Origin: Arthrobotrys musiformis
Taxonomy: Eukaryota; Ascomycota; Orbiliomycetes; Orbiliales; Orbiliaceae
Assembly: GCA_036971715.1 (NCBI GenBank)
Contig: JAVHJL010000004.1
Location: 3,224,001 to 3,288,000 of the forward strand
DNA: 64,000 nucleotides
Direction of reading: 5' to 3'
Below the pieces are notes generated by a model. The model was given only the letters and a program-made list of their open reading frames with translations. It was not told the DNA's origin and did not search any database. Shown here in pieces: positions 43,746 to 55,277 of this stretch (position 1 is its first letter; the number at the start of each line of letters is the position of its first letter). Both the position numbers and the translations under genes were made by a program.

Positions 43746-44142
43746 ATGAAGCACCTTGCAGCTTACCTTCTCCTCGTCACCGGCGGTAACGCCTCTCCAT
43801 CTGCTGGAGACGTCACCGCGCTCCTCGAGTCCGTCGGTATCGAAGCCGACAGCGAGAGACTCGAGAAGCTCCTCTCTGAGCTCGATGGCAAGGACATCAA
43901 CACCGTATGACACACACCTCCAATATTTACTTCTTGAAGGACAGACGGCTAATAGTATGGGAATGTAGTTGATCTCCGAGGGTTCCTCCAAGCTCGCCTC
44001 CGTCCCATCCGGTGGCTCTGGCGGTGCTGCCGCTGGTGGTGCCGCCGCTGGTGGTGCTGCTGCCGCTGCCCCAGTTGAGGAAGAGAAGGAGGAAGAGGCT
44101 GAGGAGTCCGACGAAGATATGGGTCTCGATCTCTTCGGTTAA
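43746..44142 (+). CDS. RPP2: 60S acidic ribosomal protein P2
   Basis: Two coding exons: 43746-43904 and 43969-44142, 110 residues (the usual P2 length). P2 pairs with P1 and docks on P0 to form the ribosomal stalk that recruits and activates translation GTPases. The start MKHLAAYLLLVTGGNASPSA is the P2 type; P1 begins differently. The LISEGSSKLASVPSGG block, the Ala/Gly hinge and the acidic tail ending EESDEDMGLDLFG are all present. The intron (64 nt, phase 0) lies in the INT/LIS junction. Upstream is the CACGTG repeat array; RPS15 follows 716 bp downstream on the same strand. Codon use is highly biased, as expected for a ribosomal protein. Confidence 0.97.
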
Positions 44143-44858
44143 ACGCCAGATATTGAATAATAAAATCTCTGTCGAACAAATCAAAAAAAAAATCCTCATT
44201 CACCTCTTCTCTTCTCTCTCCTTTGCACATTTTTTTCTTTTCGACGTCGTATATATTCTGGGTTCCTTTTTTTAATCAACGCCCGATATTATCTGAAAAT
44301 GGTATTGCCTGTCACATCATGAAGCTGTGGCGGGATCCTTGGTATCCCTGCATGGACAACTTTTTTAAAGGGGAGGAAGGAATGGAGTGGAGGTTGAGGA
44401 ATTCATGTATCCTTTATTGCATATGTGGATAACCACCACTTATGAATTAATGAACGAATGGAAAGAGAGACGATATGAACAGGAACACACTTTTATTCCC
44501 AAATTACAGTAGACTTCGTAGATTCCGTAAATTTCGATATCTCAAGAAGACTAAGGCAGAGATCCATTCTATATCGCGTGCCATCTCGCGACCCCAATCG
44601 GGCTATCGATATCGAGCGAGGCGGCAGGTGCATCACTTGGTAACGATCACGTGACCGAATTACACTTCCACTTTGGGAAAACACAGTCCAACGCCCAATT
44701 TTGATGCCAAGACTTCGAACCACCAAGCCTACACACTCCCAACTCATCCACATCAAACATTGAAATCTCGACATCAATCAACCATCGACCACCAACCTCA
44801 TTCCGACAACCCCATATACCATCTCCCCCCCCGGTAAAAATAAACCACATCAAACGCC
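44143..44858. other. RPP2-RPS15 intergenic region
   Basis: 716 bp. It holds the RPP2 3' UTR and the RPS15 promoter with a CACGTG box at 44648. Short ORFs at 44223-44432 and 44493-44777 have no support. Confidence 0.5.
44648..44653 (+). promoter_or_regulatory. CACGTG box upstream of RPS15
   Basis: GATCACGTGACC, 211 bp before the RPS15 ATG. GATGCCAAGACTTCG follows 58 bp later, sharing GCCAAGACTT with the RPP2 promoter in the same order and at a similar distance, so the two ribosomal genes probably share a factor. Confidence 0.6.
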
Positions 44859-45640
44859 ATGGCTGACGAAGAATACGTACGTTACCCGACTGTCTCTCTC
44901 TCGATATGCTGTCGAATCTCCCTGGATCTCGATGGGTCGGATTTTTTTGTTTAGAAGAGAATTGTATGCTGACATTTTGATATAGGACGCTGAGCACGCC
45001 GCTGGTATGTCTATGGATCTTAATAACACGTCCGATTCCCTCGGATCGTGAATTCTTCAAGTAAAGGGGACTATCTAACCCTATTTTTCCTGCTCTTAAT
45101 AGAGCTCAAGAGAAAGAGAGCCTTCCGCAAGTTCTCTTACCGTGGAATTGACCTCGAGCAGTACGTTCACCTCCTCCTTCTATCCAACTACTCTCCTCTA
45201 ATAAAGTTATATAGACTCCTCGACCTCACCTCCGAGCAACTCCGTGATGTTGTCCACGCCCGTGCCCGCAGAAGGTTCAACCGCGGTCTCAAGCGCCGCC
45301 CAATGGGTCTGATCAAGAAGCTCCGCAAGGCCAAGCAGGAGGCCAAGCCCAACGAGAAGCCCGACATCGTCAAGACCCATCTCCGTAACATGATCGTTGT
45401 CCCAGAAATGATCGGCAGCGTTATCGGTATCTACTCCGGAAAGGTTTTCAACCAGGTTGAAATCAAGGCTGAGATGGTTGGACACTATCTTGGTGAATTT
45501 TCCATCACTTAGTATGTTTTTATCCATTCCTTTGTGTGCTTTGGGGGTTTTACTAATGGGGTTTTTTTAGCTCTCCTGTCAAGCACGGTCGTCCCGGTAT
45601 CGGTGCTACCCACTCTTCCCGTTTCATTCCTCTCAAGTAA
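44859..45640 (+). CDS. RPS15: 40S ribosomal protein uS19 (S15)
   Basis: Five exons: 44859-44876, 44986-45004, 45103-45160, 45215-45511 and 45571-45640, adding to 153 residues (yeast 142, human 145). uS19 sits in the head of the small subunit near the decoding centre and is needed for pre-40S export. Seen: LKRKRAFRKFSYRGIDLEQ, LLDLTSEQLRDVVHARARRR, RNMIVVPEMIGSVIGIYSGK, and the C-terminal block SPVKHGRPGIGATHSSRFIP. The first two coding exons are tiny (18 and 19 nt), so ORF-only searches miss the start. Dense 5' introns are typical of fungal ribosomal genes. All junctions restore the frame. Confidence 0.96.
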
Positions 45641-46650
45641 ACGAATTGATAGAAGAAATAAAAAAAATACTATTCTATTCGTTTTCTCTTTTTATTATAC
45701 CAACCAACCTACTACATAATGTCGTCTACTAGCTCCGCATAATACGATATCAAAAGGGAATTCTCCCTTTTTTTTCTTTTTTTACTGCAAATTCATGGGA
45801 TTTGGGAAATCGGGGGGTTTTACTTCGTTTCGACACTGTATATTTTACGAACCAGAGATGAATTTGAAAAGCCATTGGATTCCAATGGCTGTGACGCAAA
45901 TCTTATCCTCTCCGCTTTGATGATGAAGTAGACGTGAAAGATGTGGTTGAAGATGTCAAATTAGATGTGACGGTGTAAGCTTATTCTTATTGTGTTCGGT
46001 CGTGCCGATGGGTAAGGCACCTTTTTGGTTTCTTATCTATGCTGGCGGAATTAAGGAAGATTGAGTAATCAGGCTCGGAGTAGAGTGTAGTCGCTTAGTC
46101 GTCCTGTGCATAGAGAACTGGTTGATGGTGTGACGAAGGGCGCTGTACATACCCAAGTCGGCATGTATACATGTGGGCTTGGGGCTAGCAGCTTTGGCGC
46201 AAAGGGCGGTGGGGAAATGCAACAATTTCAACGCGGTTTATGATTCGATATGCTGTGAACGTTTTTGACAATCGTTTGATATAAAAATTGTGTAGAAAAT
46301 TGTGGTTTGTTTATATTGGATTTTCCTCTCTGTTTAAAAGATCTTCGGGTATACTCGAAACAAGATAGTTTGTTACAGTATACTTACGTATAAATGGTAT
46401 ATAAATTACCTTGGGGGTGTAAAAGTATGGATACCAGCCCTGATCTCGCATTCTCATCATTCGGAGCATTTGGGTACGACTTCATGCACCGGATCTCCTC
46501 GACGAGGGTACCTCAAATATAAAATCCCAACTTCAATATCGATTACTCACGTATACCCAACAATACCCTTCCTTATAACTTACGCTCTTCTCCTTTCCCT
46601 TCCATTTTCTCAGAAAAGCCAATTATATATCCTAAAAATCTAAAAAAAAG
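45641..46650. other. Intergenic region RPS15 to orphan
   Basis: About 1 kb, AT-rich, T-rich just after RPS15. CT-rich leader sequence precedes the next gene (46560-46620). No supported ORF. Confidence 0.45.
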
Positions 46651-47963
46651 ATGACGCAAACTATAAAACTGCAATCAATCCCCAAAGAAGACTCCCCGGC
46701 TTCCTCCGCGTCATCCGGCATAACGAGCGGTGTACACCGATACCCCGTCACCGACATAAAATGCGGAGTATTCTCGCTTCGAAGGGGGACGTTGTGTTTT
46801 ACCCCGGACAGCGATACGCCGGTATTACAGCTCCGATACGAGATACGCGGCGACAGAAGCGAGTGTTTCTTCCTCTACGAAGCACGGGTTAGGCAGATTT
46901 CACCCGATGGTAATAACCCCCCCCCCTTCCACCCTCTCTTCAAAAATCTAATAAAAAGGAATAAATAGGTAAAATAGGCCTAACCTCCCGAGAAATCAAA
47001 CCCGGCGCACTCCTAACCCCAACCTCCCCCACAAAGAAAAACCACTTCACCCCGCTCCCATCCCTCGAAGACTCCCACCACCCCCTCGCATCAACCCTAA
47101 CCCTCCCGCAGCTCCAAGACATAGAATGGACGATGACCATCCACCCAACAACCTCCCTCTACTCCATAAAACTCCACGGCGACAGATGTAACAATTGGAT
47201 CACTACCACCCTCCGAGAATACAACTACCACGCCACGTGCATGCCCTCAGACCCGGCATTCATCCTCTTCACCCCGCTAAACACCGAAAAACCCGAAACG
47301 CGGTATTTTGGTATCTCGGATGTGTATGATTCGACCGATGAGGTGAAGATGGAGGTTAAGAAGTGGGTTGTGATGGATGGGTATCAAGGATCCTATAATG
47401 TGCCTGAAATACCGAAGGCTAGACCGCTGTGGATGATTCCGAGACGGTATCATGGGCATTCGAGGAGTACGAGCGATGATTTGAAAAAGAAGGGGGACGA
47501 AGAGATCCCTGCTGCGGGGCAGGATACTTGGTGGGTACAGCCGGAGAACGAACAGGTGGAATCGATATCTGTTACTGGTAGCGGAGTACCATGGGGGGAT
47601 AAACCGGGTAGTGAGGAAGAACTGGAAGAAGGGGAAGAGGAATTGGAAGAAGGGGAGATACGGGAAGGGAAGAAGAAGAAGAAGAAGAGGGATCGGGAGA
47701 CGACGCCGATGGAACGGGAGATGACGCCGCACGAGATTGCGGAGGATACGCAGAAGAGGATGGCTGAGATACGCAGGAATTCGGTGACGGAGGAGATCGA
47801 GAGGACTAACTCCAGACGGGAGAAAACGCCCAAGAACCCACCGGAGAAGAAACAGAGGAAGCAGCAGCAGCAAAAGCAAAAGCAAAAGACGCCGGAAGCG
47901 AGATCGAGGAGAAACTCGAAATTACAGGATGTGCTAGAGGATAAGAATGAGAAAGCGTCGTAG
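46651..47963 (+). CDS. Uncharacterised protein with charged, low-complexity C-terminus
   Basis: Two exons: 46651-46909 and 46969-47963; the intron is 59 nt (donor GTAATA); 417 residues. Family not recognised. Residues 1-250 look folded, with beta-rich stretches such as DIKCGVFSLRRGTLCFTP, LQLRYEIRG, SLYSIKLHGDRCNNWITTTL and FILFTPLNTEKPETRYFGI. The last 130 residues are strongly charged and repetitive: two ELEEGEEELEEGE copies, KKKKKK, a set of T-P sites (ETTPMEREMTPHE), and Q/K tracts. These would suit a nuclear, phosphorylated tail, but that is inference. Coding-strand composition changes sharply near 47,290 from A/C-rich to G/A-rich, coinciding roughly with the end of the folded part. No signal peptide. 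Confidence 0.65.
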
Positions 47964-48973
47964 CAGGCTTATTGTTTTGGATTCTTTTAAGGCGGGAATA
48001 ACTTGCTTTTGAAGGGGTTTTGGGAATTGGAGTATTTATTGAATCGAAGGGGGTTTTTATAACCGTTTTCGATTTCTTGTATTAGTATTAGACTGGCGTC
48101 TATAAACTGGATAACCACGGGGCAAAATTGAAAATCATGAATTAAGAAACTACTCTATGATATGCCACATGCGTAGGGCCATTGCATACATGCGTATCGA
48201 GTGCGCTTGCCATGTGGGCGCTTAAATTAAGCGCTGTATGAGGGGAATAGTAGAAAGGCATCCCCGCTCCCAGCCAGCTATGACATCTGCCCCTTGTTGA
48301 ATTCACGTGCGAAATCTTTAGTAGCCCTCAGCGAGTATTTGAGATAATGTTTGAAATCTTCTTTTGGCGTGGTATTTACAATTATTGCGCCCGGACCCAC
48401 CGGACGGTAGTTATACAGCAGTCTGACATGCAGCTCGGCCAGGCCATGCCGGTGGGTGTGGAGCGAGTTTGTCATGTCGTCGTCAAATTGGGTTGTTGCA
48501 TTTCTCATGTTGTAATTTTGGTTCCCTTGGAATTTATACGTTTGCGATTGGAGTGGAAGCGTCCCCCGCTCGTTTTCTGAGACTATCGGTACCCATCGTG
48601 CGGGTAATGGACGGATAAGATGCGGGAACGCGAACGGGGCCCCTAGATCGGTACTAGCTGGGGGGTAATTCCCGGGTTTTTTCTGCAGGTTAGCCTTTAG
48701 CCTTACCCAAGTATCCTTTGGATTGGGGGAATCTAGATCGATCCTCTCCCTCCAGGTATTTATTTAGATTGAGGTCCTTTTTTAGTTGTAGTTTTTTGAA
48801 GTGAGTTAGGCATCACTGCTTATTTCGGGGTGTATGGTATTATATAGGCTTATATAGGTATATATAGGCCCCCCTCCACACCCCCCCTTCGATCTGTCAG
48901 GATATATCATTCCATCTGGCATCCTCCTGCGCGCGCGAGCTGAAACTCCGGTGCGCCCCGGCTTTGCCTCTTC
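47964..48973. other. Intergenic region upstream of the F-box gene
   Basis: 1.0 kb; no supported ORF. A run of TATA words (TATATAGGCTTATATAGG) at 48839-48868 lies 106-135 bp before the F-box start and is a likely core promoter. Confidence 0.45.
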
Positions 48974-50716
48974 ATGCATCCGCCGATATCGATTCCGGTG
49001 CGAGAAGACGGAAGAATGGCGACGCTATTGTCACTTCCAACCGAGATATTCAACGAAATCGTCAGCCACCTCCCGGTCGAGAGCCAACTTGTGCTCCGCC
49101 GGTGTTCCAAACGCCTCAACGGCCAAACCGACCACGACAGGCTGTTCAAATCCCAACGCTACTACCATTCCATCACTGACTTCAAAAGTCTATCAGCCTT
49201 CTGCGCTGACCCCGCTTATGATCACATCAGGAGCAAATGCAGGACTTTGGTGATAGATACATTCTCACCATGTCCTTCCCTCCTCGTCCGGTGTAAAGTC
49301 GTCGATGAGAAGACTGGTGTCAAGATGAGGAAGATCATACAAGTTGAAACACCGGCATCGGTGAACTCGCAGATTGTGGAGCTTCTTGCGAGGGCGTTGG
49401 ATAGGCTGCCGGCTTTGGAGGGGGTGGAGTTTATATCCACCGCTGATGTTATGAAGGTTCCCGATGCGATCTTGCAGGCGCATTATGGGGGTAGTCCTGA
49501 GTTGGAATTCGATATGGCGAAGGATAAGAAGCAGGCGAAGAGGTTTAAGAAGGCGTACCGGGATGCGAGGGCTTATGCCAGCATAGAACTGGACGATGAC
49601 GCCAGCCCCGCCTTTGCGAATGTAATGGGGGCTATTTCACTATCCGTCTGGAAACCGAAGATAATCCGCTTCCCGCAGCTGATGGATACGAATGAACAAC
49701 CATCGTGGGGTTTATCGTCGTTTCCTTTCTCCAGCGGCCCTTCGCTCGAATGGTTCAAAAACCTCACCCACCGGATGGATAACAGTCCCAGCCTCAACCT
49801 CGAAAGCCTACGGGAACTCGAAATGGTGATATGGACGGGGGACACGCAGAACCCCTACATCGACAACACCCGCATTCTCTCCATAACCTTCACCTCCGCC
49901 CACAAGGGCATAACAACCTTCCTATCCTCAACCCCAAACCTCGAGTCCCTAACCTTCAAAGTCGGCGGTCTGGTAAGACTCTCCACCCCGGACCCCTCCG
50001 GCCGCTCCGTCCCCCCCAAATTCCCCACAAGCCCCCTAAACCTCCCCTCCCTCTCCTTCCCCGCCCTCAAATCCCTCTCCCTCCTCGACCAAGCCTTCCA
50101 CGAACCCGACCTGAAATCCTTCCTGATAACCCACAAGACCCACCTCCGCACCCTCTCCCTCACAAACTGCGTCCTCCACAGCGACCACCAACTCTGGTCC
50201 CCGATCTTCCACCTCCTAAAATCCCACCTGAACCTCTCATCCTTCACCTTCCACACCGACTACCCAAACCTCCCAAACCCATCCGCAGAACAACTGCGCA
50301 TAATCCCCTGGTTTAGATTCTCCGGCAACATAAACGGCTCAGACCACACCTGCTCCCTCCTGCCCCCGCAGAAAACCCCCAAAAACCTCCATAAAATCCC
50401 CATATCCTTCACCCAAGCGATGCAAGTCATAACCTCCCTCGAAGCAAAAATAATCCTGTCGGAAACCGCAGAGGTGGACGCTGAAAAAAAATCCCTCCGC
50501 GAGAGGATAAAGTTGGCTCGGGCCGGTGTATCACCCGATAACCCCGGCGTTCCCCTCCGAGACGCTCAAATAATCGAGATGGTACGGAATCTATCCTACC
50601 GTCAGATCCTTATTAAATTCCACGGCATCCAGCCGAAGGATATCCAAAGAGAGTTGGCGCCAATAGGCGTCAAGGGTTTCGAAAATGCCGGGAAACCTCG
50701 ATCGAAAATTCCCTAA
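48974..50716 (+). CDS. F-box domain protein
   Basis: Single exon, 580 residues. The F-box is at about 18-60: LLSLPTEIFNEIVSHLPVES followed by QLVLRRCSKRLNG. F-box proteins usually dock substrates on the Skp1-Cullin1 ubiquitin ligase. The following region has weak leucine-rich repeat character (ITTFLSSTPNLESLTFKV, LKSLSLLDQAF, HLRTLSLTNCVL), so substrate recognition by an LRR-like surface is plausible. Start choice: the first Met gives MHPPISIPVREDGRMATLLS; the Met at residue 15 (49016) sits immediately before the F-box and is an equally good start. The coding strand is G-rich up to about 49,560 and strongly C-rich from about 49,860. It converges on DEP1. Confidence 0.85.
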   Translation: MHPPISIPVREDGRMATLLSLPTEIFNEIVSHLPVESQLVLRRCSKRLNGQTDHDRLFKSQRYYHSITDFKSLSAFCADPAYDHIRSKCRTLVIDTFSPCPSLLVRCKVVDEKTGVKMRKIIQVETPASVNSQIVELLARALDRLPALEGVEFISTADVMKVPDAILQAHYGGSPELEFDMAKDKKQAKRFKKAYRDARAYASIELDDDASPAFANVMGAISLSVWKPKIIRFPQLMDTNEQPSWGLSSFPFSSGPSLEWFKNLTHRMDNSPSLNLESLRELEMVIWTGDTQNPYIDNTRILSITFTSAHKGITTFLSSTPNLESLTFKVGGLVRLSTPDPSGRSVPPKFPTSPLNLPSLSFPALKSLSLLDQAFHEPDLKSFLITHKTHLRTLSLTNCVLHSDHQLWSPIFHLLKSHLNLSSFTFHTDYPNLPNPSAEQLRIIPWFRFSGNINGSDHTCSLLPPQKTPKNLHKIPISFTQAMQVITSLEAKIILSETAEVDAEKKSLRERIKLARAGVSPDNPGVPLRDAQIIEMVRNLSYRQILIKFHGIQPKDIQRELAPIGVKGFENAGKPRSKIP

Positions 50717-51590
50717 TTATAGCAGTAGCAGTAAGTCTTGATATGTTTTACAATAGCGATATATATACTTTTAATACTGGAGTTACGGCTGGTACAGTAC
50801 ACAAATATCAAGATTAATTTTATTTCATCATGATATAATAAAGTCCATACTATGATACAGTGTAATACACAACTAAAAGATCCAAGAAAATTCGTTAAAA
50901 AGTGGGCGATCGTCTGATTCAGACGGAGATCTTGCCCGCAGAAAAAAAAAGGACGGCAAAGCTAGCCTCCCTGAAAGCTCACAAGCCTAAGGAGAATACC
51001 TACTTATCAATCGGGGGACATGTGAAGCGGAAGAGCATTTGTAGAACGGGACGGGACAGGCTGCACATGAAAATAAAAACATTTGACTTCAGACAAAAGC
51101 GAAACAGGAGACAACAAAACAAAACGCCTGAATAGCAAACAGATCCCCATGCTTTCGTAACGGAGGAGAGGGGGAAGGGGCGGGAGATGAGGGCACAATG
51201 TACACATTGAGCACAAAGGCTCGTAAAGGAGAGGGTGTGATGTAGGAAGGTGAGGGGGAGTAGAATGTACACGTAATGAGGGATAAATAAAAGAAGCTTC
51301 GCAAAGAGACAAAAGATCGCGAAATTCGCACACAGGAAAGTATTAGTTGAAAAAAGTAAGACCGAGGATAGCATGCTCCTGTTAAAGAGGACCCCATAGT
51401 ATAAAACGCCGGTATAGGTAGAATAGAACGCATTGAAGAGTGAAGATAAAGGGTAAGAAAACCATGAGACAAAACGGTAGGCCAAAGAGCTCAAGATTTT
51501 TATCGCCGTAATTTCGTGGATATCCGAAACAATAAGAGACCCAAACTGAAAGAGAAATCGTGACAAGGATTCTAAGAAACACCACCGAAT
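50717..51590. other. Convergent spacer, F-box gene / DEP1
   Basis: 874 bp between two stop codons. The part next to DEP1 is purine-rich on the plus strand, i.e. U/C-rich on the DEP1 transcript. This opens a long hydrophobic frame (51000-51566) that I treat as a by-product of composition. Confidence 0.45.
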
Positions 51591-54532
51591 TTATTTCCCA
51601 AATGGCCGATAAGCAGGAGCGCCACCAACTTGCATTCGTCTGTCAACCGGTTGCTGGCTAGCGTAGCTTTGAGTAGGAGGAGGGACAAATGAGAGTGAGC
51701 TGATGGTGGGGGATTGCTCCAATTTTATAGGCACTCGCTTATGCACTGACTCTGTGAGAAGATCGAAATTTTGTGCGGCGGACTTCGAGCTAGCAGCCTT
51801 GCCCTTGCCAGTTTTGCTTACCCTCGGGGATGAAGGGGTCGGTGCTTTGTGGGCCTGGTGGAACGAGTTGAGTGGCTGTGGAATCGGGGAAGGAGGGCTA
51901 CGAGGATGCCTGGTTTCAGGGTTGAGAACATGGGATGGAGAAGGTTGGAAAGCATTTCCAAGTTGAGGTGGAGGGGCCAGGGTTTTCGCAGGCCGAGGGC
52001 TGTATGCTGAGGGAGGACCGAAGGTGGACGTTTGGGGTAGACGGCTAGGCCCTGCTTGTGATTGGGTAGATGTTGGGAAATGCTGGGGAGGGAGGAGGGA
52101 GGGGGCCGGAATTGGGATTTGCGTGGGGACCAACTGAAGACGACAGCAAATCGAATCTTGTCAGCAAACCCGAATCTCCATTCAGGCAGTAAAGAATCGC
52201 TCGCACTAATATCAGTATGATAGGATTCTTCTACGCACCCCCATCGCTTCTAGATCCGCCCGAACTTCGTCTGCAGATGCACCCGCAATAGAAGGAGCTG
52301 CGGGGAAGCCGACATGTTTCGCGATCCCTGATAGGAGGGATACTTCGGCGTTGTATCGATTCCTGTGATTGATCTGTGTCGAAAGCGATTTCGGTATCCG
52401 GTAGACGTAATCTGAAGTGGCGAGTTAGAACAGGTTCCGATTTCTGCCGTGAGTAGGACCTCGAACTTACCACTGAGACTTGTATCTGCGGCTCTCCTTT
52501 CTCGGTGTATTGCCCACCACTGAGTGTTTGCCTCACTAAAGCATTTCTCTCTCGTTTCTCGGATCTCTTGGTTATATTGAGCCCAAATAGCCGCTCTGTT
52601 GGCTATCCTCTCCACTTCTGCCGTTTGCTGTTGGAAACTGAGGAGGATATTTGCCTTTTCAATCTTCTCTCGTTTATGTGTTTCGATAGACTGGGACATT
52701 AGTATCAGCTCTGGATGTGTACCGTCGTGTAACATGGCGATTTCCTTGTCGATTTCTGCGACTCTTTCCTCGACAATCCTACAACCCTATTAACATTGAA
52801 TATCGCAATCGCAAGTCGGGAGGCTTACTTGTCTCTGAGTTGGGCAAACAGTATTTCAATTGCGGCGAGGTCTTCTGCGGCTTGTCTTTTCGTCCTACTC
52901 ATTTCGTCGGCTGCATGGTATTAGCAATGGGTTCCTTTTGGATCTTAACGGTTAGGAGCGGGGTTTGTACCTTCATCGTCATCTTTGTTATGATGGTTGC
53001 TGTCTGCCGCATCCGTATCTCTTCCCTCATCAGCCTCCTCGTCTAAGTCTATATCAGCGACCTTGGCGGGGAGCTTCTTTGGCGATAAGTTCGCGCTCGC
53101 TAATTTTTGTTTGTTCTTGCCAGGCGACCGCTGGGCAGGCTTCGGCGACTCGTCTTCATCTTCGGCACCCGAATCTTCCTCAGCGTCCGACACGTGGCCG
53201 TTGGTTGAGGGTACAGTTGGGTGCTTTGGGGCTTTGGTCTTGCTATCATTCTCATCCTCGTCCTCTTCGTCATCGGAGTGGTGTGACTTGGTCTCAACAT
53301 TAACCTTTTTCTTTGGTGGGTCTTCAAGGTCAGAGATTTCCATGATCTCTTTATTTTCCTCTTCCTCTTCTTCATCGTCGAGGCCCTCGTTTCGCTTCCG
53401 TTTACGAGGGGAAATTACCGGTGAGCCGGCAATGGACCCCTCGGGTGTGAGCTGCTCGATGGCGCCTAGCGTCATTTCTCGGTCGGGTGATTTTGGACTC
53501 TCCTGACCGGCGGTTGATAACGGTGACGGACTCCGGGAGGGTGATGTAAGGGTGCTCGTGCCAATTGATTTTTTCGGGGTACTATACGACGCTGAATTTG
53601 CACTGTTACTTAGAATGGGCTTCTGAGGGGAAATATTTAGTCTTTCTGTCTCGGCCTCTGAATCGTCAGAATCTAGTTCACTGAGGCTCGATGATTCCGG
53701 GGATTGGCCGTTCATGTAAGGTCGCGAAATTGACGGAGGGGCGGAGGAACGGTCCGGTGTATGCCTGTCGGATCCAGTGTTGCCCATCTCCAGGTCTTCT
53801 AGCGTCCTAGTAACCTTGATGTCGGCCGAAGGAGTGAATACGGCGACAGAGGCCATTTGCTCCGAAGCTGACGATGTTTCAGTGAGTGGAGATGACTTGC
53901 TATCTTCCTCGTCCTCTTCAGTACTTCCTTTCTCCGAACCGTTTGGTTGTTTGGCAGAAGCAGCGGTGGCAGTGGCAGTATTGGTGGTAGTGGGGGGTAA
54001 CACGTCTGCAGTCGGCTTAACCACGACTTCCGGGGCCTTGGAAGTTTGTTTTTTGGAGTTGGCTTTTGTAGGTTTTGGCTCCGGGACGGGAGTAGTATCG
54101 TTCTGTATCGATTTGTCCCCCAGGTTCTGAGGCTCGCGATCTGGGTCCGGCTCTGAGGCCGCTGGAGTAGGAGAGAATTTGGGAGTACCGGTCGTTCTAG
54201 TGGTTGTGGTGGTGGTGGGAGGAGGAGGCAATTCTAGAAAACAAACAGAAAGAAGGGTAAGCTTTTTTGTGGGTCCTTCCAGGAACAAAGGAATGCATCT
54301 CTGAGATAGAAGTAATTGGGATTCTATCTGTGCATTGCCGGAAGGAGGCAGACTGCTTTGATGAAGGGAAGCCGCCGCCTGGAGGGAGGAGTGTTCCGAA
54401 AGGCGCGACAGGACCAGGCAGGAAAAAAAAAAAAAGGTGAGAGAGAGGGAGCGAGTTTTACCGACCTTCCTCGTCCTTCAACACGCTGGCCGTCTTGAAT
54501 CTTTTACTTCCACGACGTGCAGAGGTTCTCAT
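51591..54532 (-). CDS. DEP1: Dep1-type subunit of the Rpd3L histone deacetylase complex (Sds3-like domain)
   Basis: Six exons: 54532-54466, 54233-52971, 52910-52829, 52778-52471, 52411-52239 and 52133-51591; 811 residues, about twice yeast Dep1 (405). The first about 440 residues are disordered and acidic, with Ser/Pro-rich stretches and a nuclear-signal-like SPRKRKRNEG. The Sds3-like region (PF08598 type) spans exons 3-4: KRQAAEDLAAIEILFAQLRD, then VEERVAEIDKEIAMLHDGTH and a long coiled-coil helix. Exon 5 carries the Dep1 block KHVGFPAAPSIAGASADEV. Dep1/Sds3 proteins scaffold the Rpd3/Sin3 corepressor. The C-terminus is Pro/Ser-rich. The first intron is long (232 nt) and needs a non-standard donor (GTCGGT) to keep frame, so the first 22 residues are less certain. 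The family call could also be written as Sds3-like; the GFPAAP block favours Dep1. Confidence 0.87.
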
Positions 54533-55277
54533 AGTGAGATGCCCGGTGACGGAGATGAGGTATGTGGCGGAGGGAGAATAAGGAGAGGAGCGCCGACGGG
54601 GGAAGAATAGAACAAGAAGAGCGTCGGTGGTGACAGGCTCAGGCTCAGGCTCAGGGTGCCGTTGTGGTGGTGGGTGACTTCCCGCGGTACTAGCTCAGTG
54701 ACGAAGCAAAGAAGGCTTCCGGGGTGCTGAAAGGGATCATATACGGAATCTGCGAAGAGAAGGTGCTACAGAAGACTGAGACGGAGGGCAGGTCGGTGAT
54801 TGAGCACCCGGAGAGAACGGTGAGGGTATCAGCAGCGTCGAGATGGTCCTGTTGAAGCGGTGAAGATGGAGATGAAGGTGAAGAAGCGGTGGTGGTGAAG
54901 ATGAAGGTGAAGGTGGTGGTGGTTGGTGGTGGTTTATTTGCGGACCTTTTTTTCTTTTGGGCAGCAAAAAAAGAGCAGCAGCCGAAAGAAGGCCGTTCTG
55001 CTTTTTGTCAGTTGGTTCGGCCAGTCGGCCTTTTCGTTTCGTTCGTTCCCACAAAAAGAACCACCGCAGTGATTATTACCTAACCGTGCACCGACTGCTC
55101 TTGGACTCGGCCGGGCTGCCTGGGGCTCAAAATTTGGAGCAGGGGACTGCAACTGCAACTGTCGGTGGAGGTATGTATGTGTGTATGACAGACAGAAGAT
55201 ATCATGATAATGAGACCGAAAGGGACCGGGAGAGAAGACACGAATGACATCAATCAATATCTGCTCGGGCATATCAG

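Noticed and set aside
49831..50316. Pro/His-rich 161-codon ORF
   Set aside because: Alternate frame of the C-rich part of the F-box gene.
51000..51566. 188-codon hydrophobic ORF on the minus strand
   Set aside because: Same situation behind DEP1; the overlapping frames 51007-51333 and 51089-51472 are also open, which points to composition.
54680..54730. TAGCTCAGT, resembling a tRNA A box
   Set aside because: No matching B box (GGTTCGANTCC) or cloverleaf at the right distance.
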